The notes: generated by a model not told the origin, from the letters alone. Counted from the stretch's first letter, positions 12,680 through 24,000 are shown. The stretch: DNA of 39,856 nt from Apostichopus leukothele (GCA_010014835.2 JAAAKB020000021.1:545405-585260); one strand, 5' to 3'. A program made the numbers and translations.

Positions 12680-13328
12680 ATGAATTACAACTTACACGTC
12701 GGGTGGCTTCCAATTCGACACTTTAACTCAAATTTTGGAATCTTTTCAATTTAGAAAGTCATTTCAGCCGGAATGACACAAAGCACAACCCAATGGTCAC
12801 TTCCAACTTCAATTATTAAGTCTGATGACAAATAGCAGCAGAAATACATGCTATAGTTATGACTATGGCCATTGAGCAGGATGTTGAGGTGCACCCAAAA
12901 GGGGTGTGTACCAACCTCCAAGATGGCATTATGGGTCAATATCATCATTTCACTGTTCGCCCAATTTATCCACAACACCTTCTGTTCAAGAAGAAGTAAA
13001 ATTTTTAAACTCAAAAACAGTGCTCATCTGATCTATTTACATAAAGTAATATTAAGACCATTATTTCAGAAAAAAAATTGTGAGACAAATTTGAAGATCA
13101 TTATGTCACAGATTTTCTTTCATAGCAACTTTTTTAAGTTTATGTTAATGTTTGAGTGCATGATGTTTCCTTGTAGTTTTACACATGCTTCTTGGAATTT
13201 TCGATTTGTGATGCTCTCTAATAATCCTTCAAAGATGGAGAGCATATAGCCTAGGATCATAACATGAAGGGAACATGTCTTCGGATATTTGACACTTGAT
13301 AATTACATTTTTGTTTCCGATCAAACAG
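12680..13328. other. Upstream part of the first visible PPP4R1 intron
   Basis: No exon is recognised. Open frames at 12751..13014 (minus) and 12872..13249 (plus) overlap each other and carry no signature. The stretch ends in the acceptor used by the exon at 13329. Confidence 0.6.
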
Positions 13329-13487
13329 CTCCCGAGGTTTGAAGCTCTCTGTCAGGATGGTGTCTGGGGCGTGCGTAAGGCATGCGCCGAGTGTTTCATG
13401 ACCGTCTCGTGTGCAGTCTCCAGCGTTGTGAGGAGAGACAGACTATCACCTCTCTTCGTTCAGCTGTTGTGTGATCAGTCAAGATGG
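13329..13487 (+). CDS. PPP4R1: PPP4R1 exon, HEAT repeat block 1 (first visible exon)
   Basis: Fifty-three codons, phase 0 at both ends, from LPRFEALCQDGVWGVRK to LLCDQSRW. The vertebrate counterpart reads LPRFFQLCSDNVWGVRKACA and also ends in SRW before VRQAAFQ. The acceptor is gatcaaacag at 13319..13328 and the donor is tgg|gtgagt. The segment is a typical HEAT helix pair with the conserved VRKACAECFM. The incoming phase-0 acceptor shows that an exon must exist upstream, and I could not find it. Confidence 0.93.
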
Positions 13488-16400
13488 GTGAGTCTGCTGA
13501 CTGACTGACTTCTCATCACCTTGAATTAATAATAAGAGTCTTTCTGAGTCAGTGTGTGAAGGGAATGACAGAAGCCTATTCCTTTGACACAGCCCCCTCT
13601 GTCCTTCAGTCCCATCTGATACCGAGTTAAAACTTCATGCATAATGTTTCACGTCCTCAAACCATCAGAGTAAGCCAAACCATAAGGTCAACGAGGGAAT
13701 CAAAAGAGGGAAATATTTTTGGACGAGTGAAATACTGGTAGTTTCCACATATTTTTGCCTTAGCCAGTCTGGTATCCAGGGAAAGTCACATAGTAAGTGT
13801 TTTGGTTTTGAAATGGTGGCAGCGTTAGACATGACAGGTCCTCAAAACAGTATTTTTCTTTTGTTCTATACCACCTTCAGGTGAGAATGGCTGCCTTCCA
13901 GAACCTTGGTCCTTTTATATCAACTTTTGCCGACCCGAGTATATCAGGGGTTCAACTGGTCTACAACCAGGATGGCACGGTACATATACGTATGGTAGAC
14001 CCTGAAGAAGGGTTACACGATTTGCACAGCTTCGATCAAGCTGAGAAAGATCACATGGAAGGTGTCCATGCCGGTGAGTCCCCATGTCTTTCGAACACCG
14101 ATACATTTGAGATCCAACAGGAAACCCCGAATCCGACTCCACTTTCCACCAACGTCCTAACAAGTACTGCTAGCCACGAAACGGCACCCTCCCACCAACA
14201 ATCACAGAACCAGACGAAACCTCACCAGGTCTATTCGGGAGTCAACGAAGTTAACTTTACGCCTGGCGGCACCAAACCCCCGGCCTCTGCGGGGGAAGAT
14301 GGCCCGAGAGACCCTTCTGTAGAAGATAGTCTAAAGCCCGTAGGCCCAGCCGCCGACGAGGAAGCGGAGTTTAATTCCTTCCTGTACTGGAGGCAACCCG
14401 TAGAAGTGGTCGGTGAGAAGGCTCCCCCGGTTAGCGATGATAGTCCTGCCAATGTATCTACTAGTTCCAATGAAAAAACAGACAAGGATAAAGCTCAAAC
14501 TGACTATTCTTTATCAAGTGTAGACCCTAGTACTCCTTCAGAGAGTAGCTCCGACTCGGATAACGGCGATGACGCCGAAACGACAAGTCAGGAAAAGTTA
14601 AGAGAAGCAGAATCCCTGTTGGTCAACCAGGTGGTCAGCTCTGCCACATTTAACCTATCACGACGGTCAGAAGATGGTGACCAGCGGTCAGACTCAGGAA
14701 TCAGTAGTCCCATCACCGTGACAGAGGACAAGGACAGTTCACCTCCCAAGGAGGACGGGAAGAAGACCCCGGAAAATATCGACAGTATCAGTGCTAATAT
14801 CGCCCAGATGAACGTGAAAGATCCGTCCAGCAGCATAGACAAAGACGAGCCAATGGAGATTGAGGAGGAGGAAGAGGATGATGAGGGTAAGAAACCGACC
14901 GTAGGAGAAACCATAAACACTCACGAATCGCTGCAGTCGGCGGGCGTGAACGTACACAGAGCAGAAGAGAACGAGTCCGTCTACGAGTCTGAGACCGTGA
15001 CGAACATCGGTACGAATCACGTGATCGGAGCATCCCTGGAAGATAAGGGTGTCGGGTTTGTCAACGGGGTCATGGAAGAACAGCTACCGTACTGGTCACA
15101 GACTGTGGAGGATAGACAGGGGCTGCATGGTGACTCCAAGCTCTCTCTCACGAAATTTCAGGTGAGTTGGTGATTCAATGTTACTGATACACACATGTAT
15201 GAGAATGAAGCCGGGTCGTAAATACAAAGAACAGAAATAGTATGTTTTTAGTCCGTAGCATTGATTGCCACAACATTTGTTCAACTTCTGGAGCAAGTCA
15301 CACAAATTTACCCATCTTATTGCTTCTGATGACGTGCCCCAATTCAATGCCTTTTTATTGGTCAAGTTATCTCATAGGTGTGTAAAATATGCTTAGCATT
15401 TTGCAATCAGAGCTTGAGCAAGATTTAAAGATCCCAAGTGTTGCTATTATCGTTACTCCCCTCCGTCACAAAAAACATCGTTCAGAAAAGAGAAACGATT
15501 ATACATCTTATCTCTCATCAATTATTCTCTTCTGAATTTTTGCAGAATGTAATTCCAGAGCAGCTTCTAGAGCAGTACTTATCGATGACGGATCCCACCA
15601 GAGCTCAGACGGTAGACACTGAGATAGCTAAACATTGCGCATACAGCTTGCCTGGGGTTGCCCTCACACTAGGAAGACAGAACTGGCCATGCTTGAAAGA
15701 CGTCTATGACACCCTAGCCTCAGACATGCAAGTAAGTTGTTTATATGTTCAAATCGAGTTCACATATTTTCTAATGTGCTTTTAGAGCAGCTTATTTTTG
15801 TGTGTGTTTGGTCAGTAAATTTTACCAAACCTAGCAGGTGTTCCTTCAAAGAGGAACACAATGTAATGAACCTCAAAGTGAGACCTGATTCAAGATTTGT
15901 TTACTGGGTGATAAAGGTTAAGCAGCGAGCAACTAAAGTGGCTCCATGCGATCCTCTAGCATTCATCTCGCAGACGCTCTTCTTGTTTAGTATTGATTAC
16001 ATGTAAAAATGCAAACTTGAAAAATATTCCAAAAACTCATTGAGTTTTGTACAGTCCTTGACAAGGAATTTGACTAGTGACACTAAATGCTGCCTTAACA
16101 TTGTATGATCTTACTTAACTCTTTTAAGGTTGATGTAACCTTGATTATTAAGAAAGTTCTGCTAGAGAGATAGCACACTGTGATACGTTGGTAAAAGTTG
16201 TTCATGGACAGACAAAAAACTACGATTGTAACTGATGCGTGATATTTACTATAGAGTTATAATCTAGGGAACTATGGGCATGTTCAGCTCATCTTCAGAT
16301 AATCCTTTGAGATGAAGCCATCGATGGAGATTGACTCTCACTTGATTCCATATTTTTTATTTGTTCTCAAATCCCACCACATCTGTCCTCCTATACGTCA

Positions 16401-19400
16401 GACATTTCTCAACTTTGGCTCTAAGGAATCATGTGGAAAACTTCATCCTCCTGTTTTACCTTATAGGTTTGATATCAAATTGTCTTCGGAGTAATATTGA
16501 AAGACTATTGAAAGTACTTTTTTGTGTAGCGTGGATTTCTGCTCCATTTTGGGGTTCCGAAAAAATTAACCTGGTTCAGTAAGGTCGGCTAGTGACCAAT
16601 TTATCTTCTCATACTGAACTTTCTCAAGAACAGGGTCATCATGTTATCTTATTTGTACATATTTGTCTCCTTTCAGTGGAAAGTACGTCGGACACTGGCT
16701 TTCTCAATCCATGAGATGGCTCTCATCCTGGGCGATGAAATTACATCTCTAGATCTCGTTCCCATCTTCAACGGTTTCCTGAAGGATCTGGATGAAGTCA
16801 GGATAGGCGTTCTAAAACACTTTGCAGATTTTGTTAAGGTGAGGAAACTTGATGCTTTCGATGAGGTCATCACAGTGGTTCCTCAGACGCTATTGAAAAC
16901 AATTTTCCAGCTTATTTTTTTATTGAAATTTATTTCATTGTTACACATACTTCCATTCTGCAACCATATGTGTGATTGGCAGTTTGTATTAATGAACTGT
17001 TTGTATGTAAAAGTATGCTGTCAATTCAAGTGATGCATAATTCAAAGGATAACACTTAAAAAGTTTTTAGGAATGACCTTTCATGCAAGTGAGGTTTTTG
17101 AATGAAGTGACTGGACTGTTTAGTCTTATTGCACAGACCGGCATGTCAGTTCCTCAGATGCAATACAAAACAAAAAACTTTCATAGTCTCAAATGGAACT
17201 TTGAAATAAATTGCAATTTTTGTCAAATGTAGTTGAATGTCATCCAAGTGTGCTCTCATGTGTATATGAAGTTAAAAGATCATGTATTGCTTGAGTTATA
17301 CATTTTACAAAACATCGTCTTTGAAGCCTTAAAAGAGCATTCCACAGTTTTATCTTAGTTTAAAGGACGAATACCTGGAAAACCTCCATAGCTACAGATA
17401 CATTGCTAGCACATTCCCCACCCCTCTGTAAGTATAATGTATCAAGATGAATGTTCTGGCTTACATAACAGATACACTGTGTCACATGATAAGTTGTTCC
17501 CATGGTACCTGAAATGTCTTCGTTTGTACCCTTCAAAGCTTCATTCCCCATTTCTCTTGATTTCAGCTTCTCAGACCTCAACTCCGTCAGCAGTATTTAA
17601 ACCGTATGAATGATTTTTTAACGACAGACAACCAAAGAAATTGGAGGTTCCGGCTAGAACTAGCAGAGTAAGTGGTCTGGAGACTTTCAAAACAAAATTG
17701 TAATTGATCTGGTCGTAAGTTTTGAAATCGTTTGTCAACCTCCATCTACCGTAATAGACCATCTCTGTGGTTTATAACTGTTTGGGAATGCTACCAATCA
17801 GTATGTTTCTCAACATTTAGTCCAACACGAATCTGTGTCACAGAAAAGCAGTGATTATCTTGTTATTGTGTGTGTGTGGGCAAACCCACTCAAGGTTTTG
17901 CCTAACTTTATTAATCCTGATGAATGACGAAATTAACCGCATGTCCAGGTACAATTGTCTTTCTTTCCAATTACTCTGTGTGGGCAGCCACAAAGTAGCA
18001 AACTCAAAAAGATTAAACAGCTGGGGTTCTTATGATTAACTTCCTCTTACTTTTTTCTTTAGTTTGTTTTTGTGTGTGGTAGATGGAATCTTGTCAGTGT
18101 CTGGGGCCAAATGCTATGTTATGAGTTGAACCCAACCTTTATTATTTAGCCGAATCAGGGGGGAGTTGTCTGTATCCTGCAACCCAAGTAAAATATCATT
18201 ATATATCATTTAATAATCCATATCATCATATACCTTTATTAATCCATAGCTAAAGATTTTTGCATCCGACATTGATTAACGAATTGTTTGGTCTTATCAT
18301 TGCAGGCAACTGATAGACATGTGTGACTTTTACTCACCAAGAGAGGTCTACGATAACATCTTACACATTGCCATGGAGTTAGCGTGTGACAGAGTAGCGG
18401 ATGTCAGATTTATGGCTTATAAACTGGTAAGGACTCTTCTTCTTTTTCTCTCTCCAATCCTACAAATTGACAAGTTTTAAATGATTGCCTTGCAAATTCT
18501 TCAACATAACATGAATGTTTCCAGAGGTGTGAAGGGCCTGGAGGAGGTCTGTACACATATTTGTCACTTTCTTTTGCCTGAACCTACAAGCTAACAACAC
18601 TTGAACCATAATGAACTTTGCTGCCCCCTCTCACAGCTTACGTCGGCTGACTACACAGAACTTAAATTCTAAGCTATAGTTATGTAGCAGTGGATACTTT
18701 TCAGGATACTTTTCCATATCTTGTGCTAACAAATGTTCTCAATTGATCCATACATACATACCTTGGACTTTTATACTCTCCCTATTGGCTACTGCAGGCT
18801 ATGATGTTTCTCCATATGCATGACGGTAGATTTTAAGTGCCGTCATGGGCACCAATCATGTGCTGTTGAGAGTAAATGTTGCGAATAAGCTGCTTCATAC
18901 CGTCACAAAGTAAAAATGTAGCAGTAGCTAACACATTGAGACTTTCACTTGACACTGGAATATCATCACGCAATGAATAAAATGTTGGCAGCCGCCTAGT
19001 AATTTTCAAAGTTGATATCTTGCAAGGAAAACAAATGTAGATGAATTTTTAATCATAACTTGGAACCCTACAATTGATGTGTGGGCGCGCACCTGCAGTT
19101 AATCCTTAAATTCAGACTTTTAAACATCAGTGGGCGGTAATGTATTTGTTGTTACTTACTATGCTCCTTGGGTGAGGCAGTTCTTTTATTGCTTAACCAT
19201 ATCACATGTAAGCCATGGTAAACACCTGATAAAAGCAGTTGTTTTGACAGTTAATGGGAGTTGTTTAACTCAGTAGAAGAAGAGAAAGTGTTTTAATTTT
19301 ACTTCAAATTTTCATGTAAGAGATATTCAAGTGAGTTTGCAACTGTTTTCATCTTTTGTTACAGATAAGCCGTGTATCACGCATAGTGGCTGCCTCAGGG

Positions 19401-21438
19401 ACTCTGGAACTAATGAATGGCATTATCAGACAGTTACAGGACAAATTTGCTCAAAGCGATAAATGGTTCGAGAGACAAGCGTAAGTACCGCAAGCTCCAC
19501 CATGTCACTCTCTCAACAGTTCACAGTTTCATCGACAAATATAGGTTGACTTGTTTGAACCATTATCAGTGGGGTGGGTGTCAGTATTGGCCCAACAGAT
19601 GCCTGAAAGTCGAATAACAGACACTCGTGATCCTTTTTACTACCACACCAGAACATTTCAATCACTTTAATATCTGGAAGTAGTTTGGATGTGCAGGCTC
19701 CCACCGGGAACAGTACTTTGAATACTTTTCATCAAGTTTTGGCAGTTTTTGTTAAGAATTTTTAGGCCAATACCGATGAGCTTCAAGCAAAGTACTCAGC
19801 AGTATGTATGCGAGAGATGTATAAGCATTCCAGCTTTAAATTGATGCTATTAACTGAATCTTAGGAACAAAGTTGGACTGTAAAATATCAAATGAGGGAG
19901 AGGGACTGTTAAGGGAATGTTTGCTTTAAGACTTCAATTCACGGTGTTAATTTTTCATCCTGTAGGTACGTCCACATCTGTCAGAAGTTTATTGAAGAGC
20001 AGTCGCTGGATGTGGATCAGTTTGCGATGGATTTTTTGCCGAGCTTGTTAGACCTATCAGCAGATCCCATTCCAAATGTTAGGATAACGTTGGCCAGGAC
20101 GTTGGCTCAGTCTGTCATGCCCCTAGGTGAGTGGACCTTCTCAACACTTGATGGGAACAAAATAAACCTCTCTGGAATTGATAGCATAGATCCTTAAGAC
20201 TTGTTCTGAAGTGAAGCGTCATTGACGATTGATAATGTTTCCTGTCTAAATGTGAAGGCTGCGATGAACACGCTACTCATGAAATCAATTATTGAGAATG
20301 AATTAATTAATTATTAATGAGTAGGTGACATGCATTAGAGTCATTAATACAGGGAGATTTTCTTTGACTGGATTATTTTTTGGAGGACTGAATATTCAAC
20401 TCATCAATAATTCACAGCCACACATTGTTTTTGTCTGGTCATGTATCAAAAAGGGCTGCATATGTGAATATGAAATAACCTAAAACCCTCGTTTCTAAGA
20501 TTGAGACAAATCTTTAAACTAGAAGGTCTCCTCCAGAGGCAATCTCCAGGATTGCCTTTGAAGAAGAACTTGTCATGATTGAAAGTTTCAACTTGATATA
20601 ACTTTAAAGATTACTAAGCTGATGAGATTTAATTGGATTCTATTCTGGTTATGAAGTTGATATTTTCCTGATATTTTCAAATCTACATGAGTCACACATG
20701 TGTATGATCTTTGATTGATGGTATGATTTAACCAGGAGATAATAAGTTATGCTGTTATCTGGTATGTTTTTTGGTGGCTTTTATAATGATTTGTTTATAT
20801 GTTGCCTATCTGACAGTTTACTTCACTACTACACTCAATCCTCATCGGGAGAGGTTGGTGGACGTGCTCTCTAAACTCGCTGAGGATGAAGACGCCGATG
20901 TCGGTTACTATTCCAGGCTGGCACCCATCGAAGAAACCACCATTCCAGATGATGTGAGTACTTGGCCACCGTATTGCTTGCCCAGAGTAGAATGTTTAGT
21001 ATCAGTGCAGTTTGTGTTCTTGCTCAAAGGAAGATTGTCCACTTATTGTCTCATTATGATGGCAATTTAGGTAGCCTAACACACAAATGTTATGGTGAAA
21101 TAAATCCTAAGGTTACAGAATGTCACACAATTTAAAAACTGGAATTCTGACAAAGAATTCAGCAATCCCCTGTCTTAGCTTCATAAGTTGTTGTGTTGCC
21201 CAAGTAAATATTTATTTAAAAGAGAGTTTTCTTTTTTGGGGGGGAGGATGGGGGTGCTTAAGTCAATATTAATTAAGTGTGTTAAGAGAAAATTGCATTT
21301 ATGATAATAATTGACATACCACAGAAACCAGTATGAAATGTTTTTACTTTGTCATGCATATGAATGAAGCAGACTCTGATGACCAACATCCAAACTACGA
21401 TTGTCTTTGTTTGTTTTCCTTAGGAACCACCAGTTTAG
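13329..21438 (+). CDS. PPP4R1: PP4 regulatory subunit 1, C-terminal 812 residues, ten exons
   Basis: Ten exons with GT/AG borders join in one frame: 13329..13487, 13881..15161, 15546..15731, 16677..16838, 17567..17667, 18306..18426, 19365..19480, 19966..20126, 20817..20953, 21424..21438. The product closely matches vertebrate PPP4R1 as I remember it: VWGVRKACAECFM, LGPFISTFA, TVDTEIAKHCAYSLPGVALT, VPIFNGFLKDLDEVRIGVLK, RNWRFR, YSPR.VYD, DQFA and PNVR occur in the right order. Known role of the family: an all-helical HEAT scaffold that binds the PP4 catalytic subunit and selects substrates in cytoplasm and nucleus. Visible layout: HEAT repeats at residues 1-75, an acidic Ser-rich disordered linker at about 80-470, then HEAT repeats from 481 to the end. 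The vertebrate protein is about 950 residues. Here roughly 245 N-terminal residues are missing, and the linker is longer than the vertebrate one. The start codon is not in view, so the gene is 5'-partial in this window. Confidence 0.95.
13881..15161 (+). CDS. PPP4R1: PPP4R1 giant linker exon (427 codons)
   Basis: This 1281-base exon is phase 0 at both ends, between ccaccttcag and the donor cag|gtgagt. It opens with the end of a HEAT repeat (VRMAAFQNLGPFISTFADP, residues 54-72). It then becomes a Ser/Thr/Asp/Glu/Pro-rich sequence with no predicted fold. Landmarks are FNSFLYWRQP (14370..14399, residues 217-226), which aligns with vertebrate YNSFHFWRTP; DSGISS (14691..14708), a beta-TrCP-type degron pattern; and an acidic run of eight residues at 14862..14885, encoded by purine-rich DNA. 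The reading frame is open throughout and visibly richer in G+C than the flanking introns. The linker is longer than the vertebrate one and little of it is conserved, as expected for disordered sequence. Confidence 0.92.
15546..15731 (+). CDS. PPP4R1: PPP4R1 exon, start of HEAT repeat block 2
   Basis: Sixty-two codons, phase 0 to phase 0. The exon begins NVIPEQLLEQYLSMTDP and ends TLASDMQ. It is among the best conserved parts of the family: the vertebrate text is DVVPQALLDQYLSMTDP, then the same TVDTEIAKHCAYSLPGVALT. Acceptor ttttgcag, donor caa|gtaagt. Confidence 0.96.
16677..16838 (+). CDS. PPP4R1: PPP4R1 exon, HEAT repeats
   Basis: Fifty-four codons, phase 0 to phase 0, starting WKVRRTLAFSIHEMALILGD and ending VLKHFADFVK. 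The vertebrate sequence WKVRRTLAFSIHELAVILGD and the block LVPIFNGFLKDLDEVRIGVL are nearly identical. Acceptor tcctttcag, donor aag|gtgagg. Confidence 0.96.
17567..17667 (+). CDS. PPP4R1: PPP4R1 exon, HEAT repeats
   Basis: Thirty-three codons plus two bases of a split Glu codon. The exon reads LLRPQLRQQYLNRMNDFL and then TTDNQRNWRFRLELA. It corresponds to vertebrate LLHIDKRREYLYQLQEFL then VTDNSRNWRFRAELAEQ. Acceptor gatttcag, donor gcaga|gtaagt, phase 2. It is too short and too split to stand out as an ORF by itself. Confidence 0.93.
18306..18426 (+). CDS. PPP4R1: PPP4R1 exon, HEAT repeats
   Basis: One base completes the Glu codon split across the previous intron, then forty codons follow, starting QLIDMCDFYSPREVYDN and ending RFMAYKL. 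The vertebrate protein has QLILLLELYSPRDVYDY and VRWISYKL. Acceptor cattgcag, donor ctg|gtaagg, phase 0. Confidence 0.93.
19365..19480 (+). CDS. PPP4R1: PPP4R1 exon, HEAT repeats
   Basis: Thirty-eight codons plus two bases, beginning ISRVSRIVAASG and ending KWFERQ plus a split Ala. The helix pattern and the end (vertebrate KWSGRQA) place it in the family, although the first half is poorly conserved. Acceptor gttacag, donor aagc|gtaagt. Confidence 0.88.
19966..20126 (+). CDS. PPP4R1: PPP4R1 exon, HEAT repeats
   Basis: The exon completes the split Ala codon, then reads YVHICQKFIEEQSLDVDQFA and ends PNVRITLARTLAQSVMPL plus one base. Vertebrate counterparts are FVFVCQTVIEDDCLPMDQFA and PNVRVLLAKTLRQTLL. 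Acceptor cctgtag, donor ctag|gtgagt, phase 1. The exon itself begins gtacgt, so acceptor and donor-like words abut, as they do at the linker exon. Confidence 0.92.
20817..20953 (+). CDS. PPP4R1: PPP4R1 exon, last HEAT repeat
   Basis: Two bases complete a Val codon, then forty-five codons read YFTTTLNPHRERLVDVLSKL and end DADVGYYSRLAPIEETTIPDD. The vertebrate end has YFLASASCHQEAVEQTIMAL and SDVKYFASIHPAST, so length and helix pattern agree. Acceptor tctgacag, donor gat|gtgagt. Reading on through the donor would add 39 unrelated residues before a stop at 21068..21070. I prefer splicing, because the donor is strong. Confidence 0.88.
21424..21438 (+). CDS. PPP4R1: PPP4R1 terminal exon, last four codons and stop
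   Basis: A strong pyrimidine-rich acceptor (ttgttttccttag) is followed by gaa cca cca gtt tag, giving a C-terminus DDEPPV. The vertebrate tail differs in sequence but is also a short acidic and Ser-rich extension. The exon is chosen on splice-site strength and phase 0 only, so it is less sure than the others. Confidence 0.68.
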   Translation, partial: EPPV

Positions 21439-24000
21439 TCAATTTCCATCATTGCCAACCTCTGTCAGGATTGCTGCTCAGTTCTGCAGGCTAATCTCTG
21501 TGGATGGACGTCCTCTCTCCGACTATTCATGGACATCCTGCCGATTCAAGAGAAAAGTAACAGGCCGTGGCATAGTGTCTTATGACATATTCGTTTTGTC
21601 TCTCTTGCACGAAATCAGCACTCTGCAATTTGGCAAGCGATATCTGAAAATACCTCATTGATTTGCAAAAGCTGTGTAGATTTATTCTTATCGCTATGGT
21701 AACATCTTGTTTAGACCAGGACTACTGACAGATTCATGCTGCTGATTAGAAGATCATAGACTAGAAGGCATGTGTGTTGAGTGATCAGAAATAATGTTCT
21801 TCCAAAATAACATATGGGTGGCTCTGTTAAGTAATTCCCATTCAAATGGATAAAGAAACGCATTTGTAATAGAAAGTTGTCACATGCCATATACCAGTGC
21901 TTCATCTGCAACAATGGGTTTACCACGATAGGCTTCTGGCTGGGAATGTAACGAGCAGAGGGTTAAAAATTTCTGAAGATTGGTCCCCCCGATTCAGGAC
22001 CAAACAAGTTGATGGCATGTGTAATCCAAGGGTTGTCTATAATCTCCAAGGCTCAATAAGAACCATCCCTGCCTGTGAGTGTATCATGAAGCTTTTAAGT
22101 GGTTTCTTGAAACCGCAGCAGAGTTAAATTAATTGAGACTGTCTTTGCCTTGGTCGGCTCTTCATTTCTTCAGTTACAAAGTTCACAATTACTATTGTGA
22201 AACCAATTCGACAGTTTGCCTCTTGTGTGGTTTTGCTGATTGTAGACGACATTCATGTGGATTGGTTCAGGTTTGCTCGTCGCTGAGGCCTTCAGCATGG
22301 CACATTGCAAGATGACTATATTTAAATGATTTTCATAAGCTCCAAAAACGATTACTCCACAAAGCTGAATGTAACCTGATTGTCAAAGCTGAAATACAAC
22401 CTTCTGACCTTAGTTGACTGATCACAGTTTTAAGCATGTCACTGCCTTGGGCAAGAGATATCATGTGAAAGAAGAGATTGCTTTTTGCATGTTTTTGTCG
22501 TTTTCTAGTAACGTTTAGAAAGAAGAGTAACTGGGGTTGAAAGCAGAGAGCATAACATAAGTGGTGTACATTTTTTTGGTCAAGTGTATGTAACTTAAGC
22601 ATATATATAATTGCTTTCTTTCAAGTACATAATAACACTGGTTTCGATGTACAGACATGTCACGTTTGACAAGTTTCATTCAAATGTGCAATGAATGAGC
22701 TGATCACTGTTTGATATTATGCAATTTAAATATAACATAACACAGTCTCCTTAAGAAAGCTTCTTTTCTTTCCCTTTCAATGTGCTTAATAACATCTGAG
22801 CGGTTTTCACCCTCAAGTTAACACAGCATAAGATACCATCACGATTTAGCCCGAGCTTCGATTCGACCGTACAACATGATATATCCAAGAAGAGATATGT
22901 TTTGAACAAATAATTTACTCATCACACATAATCCTTGATAGTGTAGGCTGGCCTATCCTTCCATTACCCAAGTGACTGTCGTTCATTTATAGTGATGGAC
23001 AAAGGAAATAATGAGAAAGTATTGTGTACTAAGGCACCTCGTGTGGAATTTTAACAGTCCTTTTGGCTTGTGTTATTTTTTCTTCTATGTGTTTTTCTCT
23101 GTGTTTATGGTCATGAATTGGAACGATTTTCTGCCGTTACATCCCCACACACCCCTTCTGAGCAGTGTAGTTACTTTGCTCAATACATAAACCTATGAGA
23201 CGCTATTTTATTCGACAAAAGATGGTAGAAAAAAATATCATTTTAACTTGAAGGGAATTCTTAGCATTTCCCTCCTTAGTCTGCCTATCAAAAGATTTGA
23301 ACTTCACTTTTCGAATGATCACGTGTCGATGTCTTCACTAATTCCTGTCGTTTCATGATTGTGTATCTTTGCAGTGCGTACAAGATGCTCTTCAATTTAA
23401 CTATCCCCTTCATCCATGTATCAAGTCTTAAATGTAATAGCAATTTTTCTTGCACTTCATCACGGTTGGTAACAAAAATATCATACTTTATAGAAAATCA
23501 CCACTTGCATATGGTTCAGACTGTAAACATGTCAATATTGGACAATTTATGAATCATAAAAATTGTTAAAAAGTTTATCATAAAGTCTTCGTGATGTTAA
23601 GTATGAAGCTGTTCCGAAGAATTTTCCTGAAGATCTCACTATTGTTTGTGGGAGATTTATTCTATCAAAATTGAGTTAACAGTTTTAATATATTTCTTCT
23701 TTCTTTTCATTTCTTTTCTTTTTTCTTTCGTTTTGTAATAACCTATATATCATTGGGAGAAATTTATACTAGGATATTGAATTTATAAGATTGAATACAG
23801 CAATATTTTATGTGATGTATCCTTTAAGGTAAATGAAAGGTCAGTTCTTTGTCCATTTGTTAGGCTCAGTTCAAGTTGTTTAAACTAACAATACAAAAGA
23901 TATTTTATCTAAATATTTACCTTTTCTCTGTTTTCTTTTGCTTCGAGTCTCCTTTCTGATCTCTAGTGTTAAGTGATAGCTGCAAGAGGTAGCATAGTGA
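21439..24000 (+). other. Presumed PPP4R1 3' UTR and downstream DNA, end not located
   Basis: Sequence after the stop codon is AT-rich with no supported ORF. Reading the + strand, I find no AATAAA between the stop and 27163..27168; the nearest ATTAAA is near 25804. The word aatacataaa near 23167 overlaps two weaker variants. The 3' end therefore cannot be fixed from sequence, and the stated end is only a guess. A pyrimidine-rich tract lies at about 23697..23735. Confidence 0.35.

Larger units (their letters stand above)
13488..21423 (+). other. Nine PPP4R1 introns
   Basis: Introns are 13488..13880, 15162..15545, 15732..16676, 16839..17566, 17668..18305, 18427..19364, 19481..19965, 20127..20816 and 20954..21423. 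All are GT-AG. They are AT-rich and hold no ORF or RNA gene I can support. The intron at 16839..17566 contains TTAAAAGAGCATTCC at about 17329, which resembles the end of the TTAA-flanked short element at 31070; no partner end was found. A G-run of seven lies at about 21238 in the last intron. Confidence 0.85.

Noticed and set aside
14887-14892. Strong internal donor word (gagg|gtaaga) inside the linker exon
   Set aside because: Its use would leave phase 1 and break the frame with the phase-0 exon at 15546, so a productive alternative splice is unlikely.
14231-15033. Minus-strand frames of 79 to 110 codons over the linker exon
   Set aside because: They are shadows of the PPP4R1 coding sequence on the + strand.
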